From Pelobates cultripes (Eukaryota > Chordata > Amphibia > Anura > Pelobatidae): a DNA stretch of 64,000 nt. The notes beneath the pieces were generated by a model. It saw nothing but the letters and a program-made list of their open reading frames with translations, did no database searches and was not told the origin of the DNA. Made by a program: the position numbers and the translations under genes. The stretch lies in contig OW240914.1 in NCBI GenBank assembly GCA_933207985.1, positions 288,418,877-288,482,876 on the forward strand, given 5' to 3'. Of the stretch, positions 1 through 12,204 are shown in pieces; position 1 is the first letter of the stretch; each line of letters begins with the position of its first letter.

Positions 1-1674
1 TTCTAGAGAAGGCAATGGTCATGCCCAGGTGAAGAATGAAAAATAAAGTAGACTGCAATATCAGTGAGAAGATTAAAGCATCAAAATCTGTAGAACAGTG
101 TGCCCCCATTCTGTAAAAAGGATTAGTAACATTTGCTATCTCAGATGGCAGACATAACACAGCAAATTTACCCAGTAATATCATAAGTTCTTGGTGTGTG
201 CATCCTGTCACCAGCTTTTTCATTCATTGCCCCCCTACTTATTTTTTTGCCTTAGAAACTCTTTATTTTGAATCTATTTTTTGTTTGTTTGTTTGGTTTT
301 TTGTTTTTGCAAATATAATCTTTGGACTATTGCTCATAGAAATCAATAGACCTCAATTATATATTACTCTTCACCTCTAAGGCGTGGGGGTTGATGAAGG
401 TTTAAGGCAATTTGTGAGCCCCTGCCAAATAATGGTTTACTTCTACCACCTACCCCAATGTACAGGCTAGATGAAAAATCAGGCTAATCCCTGTGCCTTC
501 TCTTGTCATTCTTGAGATCCATTGGGAAAGACATTGTTATTTATTTAATACTGTACCCACCATACATCAAGCAAGGCTGAGAGAGTCATTTGATTCTATA
601 GCGGTTGATTTGGGCATTTGTGTACCACATTTCTGTTTTACTTTAAATTTGTTTTTACTAGGAGATGAGGTTCTGGCCACATCAATCACAAACAATATTT
701 TGCTAATTGTGATTATACTACATTAATTACACAATTGTTCTGGTGCTCAACCCACTCAGCAATTTAGTCAGGAAAAACAAATACAGTAAAACTGTTTATG
801 AATGTATGTTGCCTTACAAGATGTGCTAGTGAATAGCATGAGTCTCGACTTGGCGGACTTTCAAAATTAATTGACTCAATGACTGATTTATGCAGATACA
901 TAGTACACCAATATGGAGATCCAGCACTCTTGATATGCAGCATTGGTGCAGGCCACCCTCCAAGACCTTCAAAGTATGAAAATAGAAATAACAGAACCGC
1001 AACACCAATTAATATGCACATGGGGATTTATTCCATAATTGAAGTGTACTCAGCAATTTTTCAACACAAACCTTAACAAAGACATTGTATGTGTCAAATC
1101 ATTGCAGAGTCCATTTTTATGGTGGAATAAATCTCTATTTGCATATTAGTTGGTGTTGCAAGTCTGTAATTTCTAATTTTTTGCTGATAGACCAGGAAGT
1201 AAATCTATATATGTATAGATAACATGAAGTTGGTGAGATAAATACTCTTCATCAAAATGCCTATCAAATGCAACAATTTTCTTTTAATTTTTTTTTTTTT
1301 TTTTAAATAAAGAAGGCATAATGGCAAGTAGACATAAGGTACCCTGGAAGTATTTTAAACCTAACTTTTAAAATATAGTTTTGTTATTGTAGAGACTTTC
1401 ATTACCTTTTTGCATTTTTAAATATTATTATTATCTATACTTTGCATTCTATTTAACGTTTACGCTATGCATTACAAGTATATAGCTTTTTTCTTCATAC
1501 ATTTTAAACTTTTCCCGTGCAGACAACTGCACAAAAAGTGACAAATCACAAAAATACAATTGTGCATTTGCCAAATGCATAAATTAAATGTACCTATTTG
1601 CCAGGAGCATTGACAGGGCTAGGTTGCATCAAGATCAAGGGCGTGACACCAAGAGCAAATATTATTTCACTTTC
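1..1674. other. AT-rich sequence without recognised gene
   Basis: The stretch is AT-rich and has only short, low-complexity open frames. I see no conserved protein motif, no splice-flanked open exon and no terminal repeat. It could be intronic or intergenic. Nothing else can be supported from the sequence. Confidence 0.5.
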
Positions 1675-1679
1675 CACAT

Positions 1680-2712
1680 TGTAGCAGAGAGTAGTGGTAG
1701 CAGGGCTTCTTCTCCGCTGATTACTCCAACAGCTACTCAGGAACAAACAGGAAACTTTAGAACAGTAGGCATCAATACAAGATGATACACGAATATCTCA
1801 TCACCCTTTCCAATAATTGGACGACACTCAGTATTAGGAGCAGAACTCATCCTTTAATGGCCAGGCTGGCCTTTTATGCAGGTTTTGCCCCAAAGGTTCC
1901 CATCCAGGTGGACCTTGTGGGGCACCGATAAAAATATACAGCAACCAATAAACACAGAATCAGGTCATAAGACACTCCCATACATTACACACAATCTCTC
2001 CCATCTGCTCAGGGCATAATTGAGTTAATTACTGTATCAACTCAATTATCCCAAAACAGAAAAATCTAAATTTTCATACTTTTTTGGAAACACCTCAAAA
2101 ACATATCCTATATTCATAATTCCAACACCCCCTGATAGCCACGATCTGGGGGAGCAACATACTGAAAAATCACCCAGATCGGTTATGGGGTTCGAAAGTT
2201 TTAAGGATGTCTTAGTTTTACCGACCGCACACAAGGTATAAACAGAATGGTTTGTGTCTTTGTTCATTTAATTCCTCTCTGCGGTGTTCGTGCCATCGCG
2301 TGTCCGATTTGGGTTCCAGACACTCAATGACCAAACACTGCTGGGGGAATTTGTATGCTAAGATGGCCGCCGCCACGTGTTCATATTGAAAATGGCGGCC
2401 ACCCAGGGAACACCCAGTTAGTTTGTGCGGTTGGCAATTAGAATAGTGTGAAACAAGTTAGGGAGGTCAATTGATGCCAAACTCTTCTCCTGGGTGGCCT
2501 GGTTTTTCGGTAGTTTGTTTGTCAAACAATATCGTATAAAATAGTTGAAACAGGAATCTTACCGAGCAACCAGACGAATGAGAGTCAATATTACATTGTT
2601 ACTTGTTTCCCCAAGTAACAAACAGAGAAGGTAACTTAAATACAGTAACAAAAGGGTGGGTGGACAGCCCTTAGCAAAAGGAAGGTACTGGGGTGAAGTC
2701 CATTCCGCTACA
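1680..2712 (-). mobile_element. Solo LTR of a Gmr1-like Ty3/gypsy element
   Basis: Read on the minus strand it starts TGTAGCGGAATGG at 2712 and ends CTCTGCTACA at 1680, so it has the TG...CA ends and the start of the LTRs at 26925 and 32462. Internal blocks are also shared with those LTRs: the gagtgtctggaac segment, the gatctgggtgatttt segment and the gtgtcgtccaattattgg segment near the 3' end. It is flanked by a perfect 5-bp duplication CACAT (1675-1679 and 2713-2717). No primer-binding site or coding region follows, so it is a solo LTR left by LTR-LTR recombination. Its divergence from the LTRs at 26925 and 32462 points to an older insertion. Confidence 0.85.
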
Positions 2713-2889
2713 CACATATATTGACCAAAACCTCACTGAGTAACCTGCTCTATGTCCAACCTTTACATGTTCTGTGAATAGCATTATGACACTAAACCTT
2801 TCCAGTGAAGTCACATTATATAAAGCCACACCTTTCATATCAACCTCACACACCCCAACATACTCCCATTCCCCTAGCAATTAACATCT

Positions 2890-3095
2890 CACCGCCCAAT
2901 TTATATATCCACATTACCATATCAATTAACTATTTATACATTACCCCACCAGTTAACCCTCTCATTCCCCATTTATATATCCACACTACCCAATCAATCA
3001 TATATTTCATTCCCCAATTTAAATATCCACCTTCCCTTACTAATTAACCCTCATACTCCTTAATTTAATATCCACATTCCCCAGTTAACTCTCCT
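2890..3095 (+). repeat. Degenerate tandem repeat, pyrimidine-rich
   Basis: Related units recur, each of the form cccaatttatatatccacat followed by taccatatcaattaac-like sequence, beginning near 2896, 2966, 3013 and 3058. The spacing is irregular at about 45-70 bp. The strand is strongly C/T/A-biased. The open frame across it is a by-product of this composition and not a gene. Confidence 0.5.
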
Positions 3096-3099
3096 TCTC

Positions 3100-4467
3100 T
3101 CTCAAATCTAGATACTCATTTATTTCTTCTCAAGCACACAACGTGCAGACAGAAACCTCATGCACTTCACTGTTAAATAACCTCAAATGTAAACATTTGC
3201 AGACAGCAATATTTTCTTATCTCTGCTGAACTGGACGTATGGAAGTAGATAGCCTGGACAGGGAAGGAAACTTTTGAATTAATATCCATTAGCTCCCTCC
3301 TCTGTGCTAGTGCTATTTCCTATAGGTGGAGGCACACTAAGGAAAGCGCTTTTAAAATTCTTATTAAAGATCTCCAAGTTAAAATAAAAGCTTACTGATT
3401 ATAAAAACACAAATGGCAACTGACTCAAAATACCAAGGTAATGTGTGGTCAAATGAGGCTCATAAAACAGCCAACACAAATATGTACATGTTTAACAAGT
3501 CAGTTTGTTTACTAATTGCCAACTTCGGAAACTAAGTCATGTCATTTTAAGTTGGGGATTTTAGGTTTTTTTTTGCTCCTGCTAGAACAATAAAAAAGGA
3601 CAAAAACCTACATGTGAGTTTAAATGTCTATTTGGTCCTGGTCAAAAAACAGTTCAGACAAACTAAAATTGAGTGAAATTTGGCCAGTCAGTGTACAGCA
3701 AAATATAGAATATAATTATTATGTAAATATTTAGCAGTACACTGATAGGTGTATTTTCCTGCCATTTGGTTCACAGACCAAGTGAGAAGAAGAAACCAAA
3801 AGAGATTTTCACGGCTTCCCTTTTTTACATGTATGCTTTTCACATTCCATAATTTTTATCTTTAATTCCAAACCAACATGAAACATGATACTTTTTTCAG
3901 TCCCATCTGAACAGTTTAGGTTAACTTTTGGTACAAACTCTAATAACAGTTCACAGCACTGACATCAAATTCAATGTGACATTAATTCAGATCCTGTCAG
4001 TTTCTTGATTTGACCTGATGGGGATGCTAGTCAAAATTAACCTGAAAATAGGATGTTTCTGGGTCTTTGGTCTTTAAACTGCCTGTTTTTCAGAATTCCT
4101 GTATGGATATTATTAACCAATTAATATAATTATATTTAATGTAATATCGATATAAAATGTTAATTTTGTTACATAATCCATGCGTGACTATACCTGTCTG
4201 TCTAATTATCTATCATTTTGAAGAATATGGTTTTCAACAGAATGCACATTTTTATATATCATTTTAAAAATATTTAAATATTTTGGGAATTTTGACAGAA
4301 GAATAAGGCAGCACAATATCAGGAGTAAGTAACAGTAATGTAAAGATACAAGATTTCTTTTTCATTTTTAAAATTATTTTAATAAGAAATTATTAAAAAT
4401 AGTCTAATTTGAAGTCACAGGATGCATTCACTTGACATTATTGACTTATTTTTTTGATATTTTTTAG
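3100..4467. other. AT-rich sequence without recognised gene
   Basis: No coding motif, terminal repeat or satellite is visible. If the short splice-flanked frame at 4468 is an exon, this would be its upstream intron. Confidence 0.4.
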
Positions 4468-4524
4468 GCATCTCTCACAGATTCAGCTAAGAAAATTTTA
4501 GCAGATACACTTAAGAGTAAGCTG
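4468..4524 (+). CDS. Candidate internal exon of an unidentified host gene
   Basis: A pyrimidine-rich tract ending ttttttag at 4467 is followed by 57 bases and then a consensus donor gtaagg at 4525. Only one frame is open (phase 0), giving ASLTDSAKKILADTLKSKL. The stretch is less AT-biased than its flanks and reads like a helical protein segment. The next splice-flanked frame on this strand (7465-7515) is also phase 0 on both sides, so the two could be joined. I do not recognise the gene. Short splice-flanked open stretches of this size arise by chance in tens of kilobases, so this remains a candidate. Confidence 0.35.
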
Positions 4525-5110
4525 GTAAGGATTTTTGGAATTATTTATTGTGTCAGCTTGATTCCATCTGCCATGATTAAATCATAATCATATTGTTATC
4601 CCTACATACATGATTAACTATTTATTACTGTTAGAGTATACAGATTTAGCCAAAACCAGTGGTTAACATTTGTTAGGGGTCTCTATCCGACCATATCTGA
4701 AGTTATTCTAACTTGCCAAATTTATAAAAAAATATTAGTTTAAATCAGATCTGTCATAAACATAATTTTGTAAAAATGTGGCTGCAATGACCTCACACAA
4801 TTTGTATATTGACCTCTTTGGGTTGCTGGACAGCAATTGTCTGTCATGTGAGTCTTACCCTTAACAACACACAAGGGTAAATTTCCTTCTTCTACTAAAA
4901 TTAGCATCACATCACCACAGTTGTGGTGATCGTGGGGTAATGCTGTTTCTGGGTGCCTTAGTGTCGAAGGCAGACCAGCAGTAGCATATGGTAATGTGAA
5001 CAATGAGACAGCAAGTCACAGTGAACACAGTGCTGCTGATATATACCATACACCTCCCTCCACCTCTTGATGAGTTGTGAAGTAGAGACAAATAGTTGTG
5101 ATGCACAGTT

Positions 5111-5760
5111 GTGATGCAGGGACTCTTGGTGGATGAAAACTCAGGGGAGGTTGTCACGCACACCAACATCAAGACTCAGCAGAATCTGGCACAAAACCAA
5201 GAGAGTCTAATTGACAGAAAAGGGAAATGGTATCCCACCAGTGTACCAGAATTAAAGCAATTCTGGGCACTAACTATGCTATTGGAAATAATTAAAAAGC
5301 CCTGCATTAGGTGGTACTGATTCAAAACCCAGTATGTAGTAGCCACAATTTTTCACAGACCATGAGTGAGTAGGCCCAGGTATGAAGCTATACTGTGATT
5401 TATGTACTCCAGTGACAATTCGAAGTGCCCCTCGAAAGGTAATCTGCAGTATAATCATCTATTCAAATACCCCTCAATGTCTTTAACAAACAATTTGAAA
5501 CAATTTACACCCCCAAAAAATATATTTGCATCGACGAGTCCCTTATGAAATATAAGGGAAAACTGGAGCTTAAACACTGCATCCCAGCCAAAAAGATCCC
5601 TGTATGGGATAAAATTGGACAAACTGTGTGAAAGTGGTAGTTGCTATAATTACATCTTGCATATCTTTGAAGGAAAAGATAGCCACAGGGTTACCCTGAT
5701 ATAGTTGGGACTAGTGGGAAAATTGTCTGGGACTTAATTAACCCTTTACTAAACAAGCAG
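5111..5760 (+). pseudogene. piggyBac-family transposase, broken
   Basis: The intact enzyme would cut and paste DNA at TTAA sites in the nucleus. The first part (5111-5320) reads as ...WYPTSVPELKQFWALTML...IIKKPCIRWY, matching the piggyBac region W-P-s/t-x-x-E-l-k-x-F-x-g-l ahead of the catalytic core. After a stop and a frameshift, the segment at 5524-5630 reads ICIDESLMKYKGKLELK and then HCIPAKKIP, which is the conserved catalytic-aspartate block with its D codon at 5533-5535. A further shifted segment gives KLCESGSCYNYILHIFEGKD, and a last one (about 5702-5760) gives VGTSGKIVWDLINPLLNK, both typical of the family. The gene stops there, before the third catalytic aspartate region. Several stops and shifts make it inactive. 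No TTAA-flanked termini were found. The sequence from about 4800 to 5110 may be the decayed N-terminal acidic region. Confidence 0.8.
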
Positions 5761-6045
5761 ATAGATAGACAGGTATTAGTGCTTTTAAAAAAAAAAGTAG
5801 AATAAAATAAATGTAATATTACAAAAACAATATAAAATAATAGCAGCTTAACATTAATATGAGACTTTTCCTGTAAATAATACAATAGATTAAAAAAAAT
5901 GTAGCGCTTATACAGCCAGAAGTTATTAAAGTAATAATCACCTTTATAAATGATGCCAATATTTTAGCTAACACTTGGATAACACCATAGGTACCTATAA
6001 ATAACAATACAACATAGTGCAGATTGTACAGATCCAAGATGTGTG

Positions 6046-6064
6046 TATATATATATATATATAT

Positions 6065-6107
<43 letters not shown>
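6046..6107. repeat. (TA)n microsatellite
   Basis: A nearly pure TA run of about 60 bases with one short interruption (atctttat). The open frame crossing it is not a gene. Confidence 0.9.
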
Positions 6108-6119
6108 GTGTATTTTAAA

Positions 6120-6480
6120 CTCACAAACAGAGAGCTATAAACCTAGCTCTGGTGTAGATAACGTCCTGTTCCGTACAGGCGACCCACTCCTATAGGAGAT
6201 ATAAAGCCTTTTCCTGGGGACAATATGTAAGGTGAAAAATAGAGTAGCACAGTATGTGGTATCTTAATAAATCCAAATGCTAAATGGGTACTTACATACG
6301 TGGAGCCCCTATGGCTCTATGGTCTTGCGTTGTGCAGTTGGGGACTGCACTCCCTGGATGGGTAATAAGGATGAAGATAAACCGGGAACTAGGATATAAA
6401 ATTGAACAATTTATACCGGAAAACGTTTCACTATTAGAATGTAGCTTCCTCAGCCAGATACAATGTTGAATGATTTAAAG
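6120..6480 (-). mobile_element. Penelope-like element 3' end fragment
   Basis: Read on the minus strand, 6453-6425 gives CTGAGGA, a variable stretch, then GAAACGTTTT. This arrangement also occurs at the ends of the better supported PLE copies in this window (12293-12322, 22172-22197, 53935-53963). No coding remnant is attached. The limits are approximate and set by where the PLE-like, less AT-rich sequence starts and stops. Confidence 0.45.
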
Positions 6481-6489
6481 CTACATATC

Positions 6490-7460
6490 TGTATGTCAAA
6501 AAAGCAGAAATAAATAAATAAAATACCCTTAGGTAAATAGCATATGATGTCTCTTTTATATAAACAGACTTTTGTGTGGTAATTTTGTTTTGACAATAAT
6601 GTGTGAAAAATAAGTGTAAGAGAAGTAATTAAACTTAAATGGCTAGGAGCTCAGTTCATTTTGATAGTTACAGGTCAAAAAATAAAATTTCAACGTGGAA
6701 AATTTTTAGACGTTGATATGTTTGTCTAGAAAGCTTAATAGCCATCACAGTAAACTACATTTTGTTTGCATTTTTTTTTTCTTCTAATCAATGAGAATTT
6801 ATATATACATATACAGGCCCTTTTGTCCTTAAAAAAAAAAAAACATATATAATATGTGTTAGTGCAATAAATGAGACCATGTATATTGCAGCTGAACTCA
6901 AACTGTAAAAAATGCACAAATTGCTTGTGTCCTTAAGTGCAAGACAGGCTTCTGAAGGTGTGTCCTTAAGGAGATAAAGATAAACTTAAAGTCTGCTTTT
7001 TTTCACTTTTCCTCCAAGATGGCTGTTAAAATGGATCTGCTGGTTATGCAGGCAATCATTCTGAGTGTAGCCAGGATGTGTAGCTCAAATTAAACATTCA
7101 CCGTCAAGATTGAATTATATATTTGTAGTGTTTTAACTATATGGTGATAGCATTGTTAATAAAATGTTATTTTGTAAATAAAATGTAATCAACTGTATTG
7201 GAGTTTGAGTGCCTGTGAGAGGCACAGTTTTTAACAAACTGCTCTGAAATTGTTTGACCGTAAACCAGGGGAATGGTTTAAACTGACTTTAGAATAAACA
7301 TTTTTTCAGATTTTAGAATTTAGTTTAAGTAAATCGCAATAGATAACATGGTTAGCCAGTGCTCTAATATATCTTTATAGACATGTGCATGTGAGTAAGT
7401 TCTGCTCATTATCATATTCCTGCAATTTTATACATTTCTATTTCATCTTTCTTTTTGCTA
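6490..7460. other. AT-rich sequence without recognised gene
   Basis: The stretch holds short A/T homopolymers and no coding motif, terminal repeat or splice-flanked frame that I can support. Confidence 0.4.
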
Positions 7461-7464
7461 CTAG

Positions 7465-7515
7465 TTGCAACAGCTTGAAACCATTCCAGGAATCTCCATT
7501 CTACCATGCGGCACA
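7465..7515 (+). CDS. Candidate internal exon of an unidentified host gene
   Basis: The acceptor is a good pyrimidine tract (ctttctttttgctactag) ending at 7464, and the donor gtgagt begins at 7516. The 51-base stretch reads LQQLETIPGISILPCGT in phase 0. It is compatible in phase with the candidate at 4468-4524. It is not compatible with the candidate at 9274-9307, so if all belong to one gene an exon of length 3n+2 is missing between them. A second frame is also open, which weakens the call. Product unknown. Confidence 0.35.
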
Positions 7516-8360
7516 GTGAGTGTCTTACACTGGTCTTTTTTTCACATACAATATAAAATATGTTAATATAGACCAAAGAATGACTCACTTTGAGATAGTA
7601 TGACAGAATGGCAGTAAGTGTCTGTAAACAGTGCAACCCTTTAAAGGTGCTCAATGTCTAATGCATTAACAATTGGTGCATTATTAAATCAAATACATAC
7701 ATTAAAATGAATATAGATGCGGTCATAGATGAAATCACATTAACACTAATAAAGCGTTGTAAGCGTTAAATGCAATTCTAGTTCTGCTTTAGTTATTTGG
7801 GGTACTAGTTACATATGTTTGCATAATTGTTCTTTGTTCATTTGGAATAATAGAAACAATGGTGCAATTAAGTTTTTTAAAAATCATTCAATGGTAAAAA
7901 GATATTATTGAACAAGCGGTGGAGTTTGGTGAAAAGGATTAGGAATAAAGGTGCCAAAAAATATTATTTTTATTTTCATTAACAATCTTCCTGGTAGCTA
8001 ACAGCTTAAAGGAACAGCCCAAGCACCATAGTCATACGGTGGAGCTAACACCCTAGACACTCCTGCATATAATTAAAAATAAATAACTATATTCATTCCT
8101 TTTTATTTATTATTTTTTGGTTGCTTCGCCATGCCTGTACTTCAGATGCATATTTTAACTCCCACCAGCCATTGCTGGATTCTGTTTTGGCATTATAGTA
8201 GTTATAGTCCAACAGGGGCAGGCAACCCCTTGCACGACTGCATGAATCTCTATATGCTGCCATTACTAGCCCTGAACTACTTAAGGCTGTGTGACAACCA
8301 CAGGGAAAAAAAAACTGTCAACCTGGTGGTTAGCACTCTGTGTGCTTTCATGCCTTAAAC
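7516..8360. other. Sequence without recognised gene; one MITE-like end
   Basis: The only feature I can point to is a cttaaaggaacagcccaagc motif near 8005, which resembles the left end of the TTAA-type MITEs seen at 10465. No matching right end was found. Confidence 0.35.
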
Positions 8361-8363
8361 TTG

Positions 8364-8660
8364 TCTTAAAAGGACACTCTAAGCACCCGACCCACTACAG
8401 CTTAATGTTGTGTTGGCGCTAGGGGAAGATGTGAACTGCTTATCTGAACATGTCTCTTGCAGGTGCCTCCAACCCTAAGGGCAGGTCCTGCAGGACTACT
8501 AATGGGAACTGCGTTCCTGCTGTGGAAAAAGTGCAGGAACACTGTTCCCACACATTTCTGCAGGACTCAAGCCCTGCTTACATTGCTTTCTAGGGACACC
8601 TCTAGATGCCCTTCCTGGTGCAGTTCTGCAATCTTCACAGGAATAGTGTTAAAGCATCTT
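8364..8660 (+). mobile_element. TTAA-type MITE fragment
   Basis: The segment starts ttaaaaggacactctaagca and continues with actacagcttaatgttgtg. These are diverged versions of the left end of the better preserved element at 10465-11052. The right boundary is not clear and the family assignment rests on this end alone. Confidence 0.4.
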
Positions 8661-8899
8661 CACGATCAGCATGAAGATGCAGAAAGCTCCCAATATAGAT
8701 GCAGTAAGCTCCCAATATAGATGCAGTGAGCTAATTCTTCCCTATGTGGAGATGTTGTTTGGAGCAGCAAAGCAATGTATGCACAACAGCCGTTATTGCT
8801 CCCCCTTAGGATTGGCTGACAGGTCCGAATATATACACTATATATCTGTTTCTGCATTGTATTCAGCTATACTAGATAAATGTCTGTGGTAATAACAAT

Positions 8900-9270
8900 G
8901 TCTCTCTCTCAAAACCTTTATAATCATATCTCAGATAATATGTTATAATTAGCCATCTTGGACTGAGAAGTTATAAATATACACAGATTAGTCACATACA
9001 TGTAACAAAGATCAATTCATTTTTTTTTAGTTTTGTTTAAAGGTTAGTTTTAGATAAAGCTGTAACATTCTTTTAAATGAAATATGTATTGGTCTATATG
9101 TATATTTTACATTCAATTTTTTTAATTAATATTTTATTAGTAGAGGTAGTATATTTGAATCAATACATTTTGTATAGCATATCTTGATGCTATGTTTTAT
9201 AAAGTATTTAGAAACATTTGTAATTTAATTTGTTTTAATGTATTTTTGTATTTTTTAAATCTTTTCTACT
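8900..9270. other. AT-rich sequence without recognised gene
   Basis: Only A/T-rich tracts are visible. It would be intron if the flanking candidate exons are real. Confidence 0.35.
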
Positions 9271-9273
9271 TAG

Positions 9274-9307
9274 AGTCTATTTGGATAACAATACAAGACA
9301 ATTTAAA
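9274..9307 (+). CDS. Candidate short internal exon of an unidentified host gene
   Basis: An acceptor (tcttttctacttag) ends at 9273 and a perfect-consensus donor gtaaga starts at 9308. Phase 0 hits a stop. Entering with two bases carried over, the exon reads VYLDNNTRQFK and leaves in phase 0, which fits the candidate terminal exon at 14616. At 34 bases it is short, so the call is weak and depends on the others. Confidence 0.25.
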
Positions 9308-9309
9308 GT

Positions 9310-10464
9310 AAGATTATTCACAAAACTTATTTACCCAGAAAATGTATTTTGCATTTGTATCACTTTGACTCCTGGCTTGACTCCTTACACTGGGGAGAGG
9401 GAATACTCTCCAGATACTGCCCTCTCCTTGGCACATTATAAGAAAGAATTAACACTTCTGAATTATCAGTGTTAGTTGTGTAAATCCTTGAAGGGATTGA
9501 GAGCACAGGGCTAATCCGCCTCCAGAACAGTTAACCTATAAACACAATCCAGATTGGACAAAATTGACAATGTTTATACATAAGTGTTAAATCCTTGTTT
9601 TCAATGCAGGGGAGGATGGGGCTGGTCACTGGTTGCTGAGGAGATTCCTGGTATATGTCAACTATCTCTTTGATTTCAAACTGGAGAATAATGCTCTAGC
9701 CAACAAAACCATTACAGTAAAACTTAGTTGTATAATTCTGTTTGGGTGATAAATTTCACCAACAACATTCTCACATTCTCAAACATTTCATAATTTTTTA
9801 TTTTTTTTAAAGAAATGTTATTAAGTTATGTTTTATCTTGGCAGATCTTGGGCACCTTAGTTTTTGCCCAGGCTGTCACATTATATGGGTTTGGAGTAGC
9901 AATGTTACTGCAATTCTCAGGTTAAAATTTAGTGAATATCCCTTATTTTTGGAACTAAGATTATCCCTACAATATCTATTCCTCTTGATTCTTTCTGGAC
10001 GATTGACTATGACTATGTCACCAATATTGTTTTATATACTCTTATCCTCATTTAGTCAATACGTTATATTTTTGGTTTTGTACTCTACCTTCTATTTCTC
10101 TATATAGTGTTATAGTGTTTTTTTTTTTCTAAATCAAGAATATTACATTTAATTAATTTTGTTTTACTTTAAAGCTCAGTGCAAATATATATCATAGTAG
10201 TCACTTATTACTTGATATATCGTATTAGGACTATAAAAAAATATACCCTCCCCTCTTCTCTCCCTCCTTCCCCCCTTCCCCTCCCCCCCGCTGTCAATCA
10301 GGGAATTCCGCACAAGTCTTTACCGTAAAACGTTCCTATCGATATTATTATCATCTACTGCTGTGGCCCAACTTCTCTAAATATGAACTCAATAAGGTGG
10401 ATTTCTCTACTTGTTTCCACAAGCCTCTCTCTATTCTTGATTTTATAGTGTGTTTTGACTATAT
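9310..10464. other. AT-rich sequence without recognised gene
   Basis: A pyrimidine-rich block (cctcccctcttctctccctcc and neighbours) lies near 10245-10290. Otherwise only T-rich low-complexity sequence is visible, and the 89-codon frame at 9838-10107 has no recognisable motif. Confidence 0.4.
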
Positions 10465-11052
10465 TTAAAGGGGCACTATAGTCACCAGAACTACAGCTTA
10501 TTGAATTTGTTCTGTTGAGTAGAATCATTACCTTCAAGCTTTTTGCTGTAAACACTGCTTGTTTCAGAGAAAATGCAGTGTTTACATTACAGCCTAGTGA
10601 TAACTTCACTGGCCACTCCTCGGATGGCTGTTAGAGATCCTTCCAGGGTCATGGCTGACTGAAATGCATCCAAACATTCAGTGTCTCCTCCCTCTGCATG
10701 TAGACACTGAACTTTCCTCATAGGGATTCATTGACTCAATTCATCTCTATGAGGAGATGCTGATTGGCCAGGGTTGTGTTTGAATTGTGCTGGCTCTGTC
10801 CCTGATCTGCCTCCTTGTCAGTCTTAGTCAATCCTATGGAGAAGCATTGTGATTGGATCAGGCCACCACTATCTGATGATGTCAGAAGTCAGAGGAAGTT
10901 CACAGGCAGAGGCAGCAGCTTTAGACTTGAATACAAGTAAGATGTTATTATCTTTAGTGAGGCAAAGGTAGCCAAGAGGGCTAGATAGTGGTTTTAACAC
11001 TTTAGTGTCAGAAATACATGTTTGTGTTCCTGACCCTATAGTGCTCCTTTAA
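10465..11052. mobile_element. TTAA-flanked MITE (Kolobok/T2-like)
   Basis: The element is flanked by TTAA at 10465-10468 and 11049-11052. Its ends are inverted: AGGGGCACTATAGTCACCAG on the left and, on the opposite strand from the right, AGGAGCACTATAGGGTC. The interior (about 580 bp) has no transposase. TTAA targets with AGGG-type ends are known for Kolobok/T2 MITEs of frogs and for piggyBac. I favour the first because of the end sequence, though the family is an inference. Related pieces occur at 8364, inside the hAT at 18200, and at 55822. Confidence 0.8.
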
Positions 11053-12204
11053 ATTATGTATTACTTTATTGATATAACTTAATGAGTACATACATTCTTC
11101 TTTCTCAATTGATTTAGATCTATTTGCCATTTATCAAGGACTTTTATTTTAAGTTTTTTTCCATGCCTTCTATTAGCCTAGTAATAGGTGAAACTACTAG
11201 TTTTCTTTTCATGTTTTGTTATAATATCATTTGGGGGGCATATTTCACTACTGATATATCTATATATATTTTAAATATTTTTGTTTTGGTAATTTATGAT
11301 ATTTGCTACTAACTCTCCTCTATTTTTGTATAGCTCGTTTCTAGTTGTTACCCCCCGTTTTTGAGTGTTTCTTAAGTTGACATATTAACTTAAAGGGCAG
11401 TTTATTTGTGAAAAATGCAAAAAAACTAATATGAACGCCATGTTTGGCCAGGGTTTGTGACTATGTGGTTACAAAAAAGACTGGACATATGCCATTTTCA
11501 ATACTCTAGGTTCTACTTTTGCAAATGGTATGCCATAATAGGGGTTAATTTTCATGCCTGGGCTGCCATACAGTCTCAAAGAAACATAGGTCCTGCAAAC
11601 CATTTTGGCAAATTTCAATTTTTTTAAAAACTGAAAAGGGGGAAAGCCCTATATTTGGCCCTGTAATCTTACAATACCCCATAAAACCTGTAGGTAGGGG
11701 TACTGTTATATTTGTGAGACATCACTGAACACAAATATGTTTGTTATTGCAGTTAATGCTAAAAGTATTATGACATTCACAGTTAAAATGCTATACAGAA
11801 CTAGGCATTAAACAACATTTCTTAATTTCTCACATTTTGTATTCATATTAAATTGGGTTCCATATAGAAATATTTGATGTGAAATGAAAGCCCTATTTCC
11901 CCTAAATAACATGATTTCTAATAAGTGTGGGTGCACTTAATATGAAAGGGGTAAGTTATGATTGAACAGACATATAGCTCAAACTTCAGGTTTTGTTTTG
12001 ATTAGAACTTTTACAACTGGCTTCGTCCTTAACACCTTCAGGACGGAGTCAATTGTACATGTTTGATCCAAACAAAATGTAAACAAAAGCTTAAATTTGA
12101 GCTATTTGTCTGTTTAACCGTAATTAACCCCTTTCATATTAAGTGTACCCACACTTATTATATATAATTTTGTTCAGGAGAAACAGAGCTTTCATTTTAC
12201 ATTG

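Noticed and set aside
2187..2200. ggttcgaa motifs (also at 24928) suggestive of a tRNA T-arm
   Set aside because: No acceptor stem, D-arm or anticodon arm could be built around them.
5819..6124. 101-codon minus-strand frame with an IYIYIY run
   Set aside because: It is produced by the (TA)n microsatellite.
8441..8560. Possible exon after a ctcttgcag acceptor at 8461
   Set aside because: The sequence lies in a TTAA-MITE-like repeat and has no plausible donor at the end of the open frame.
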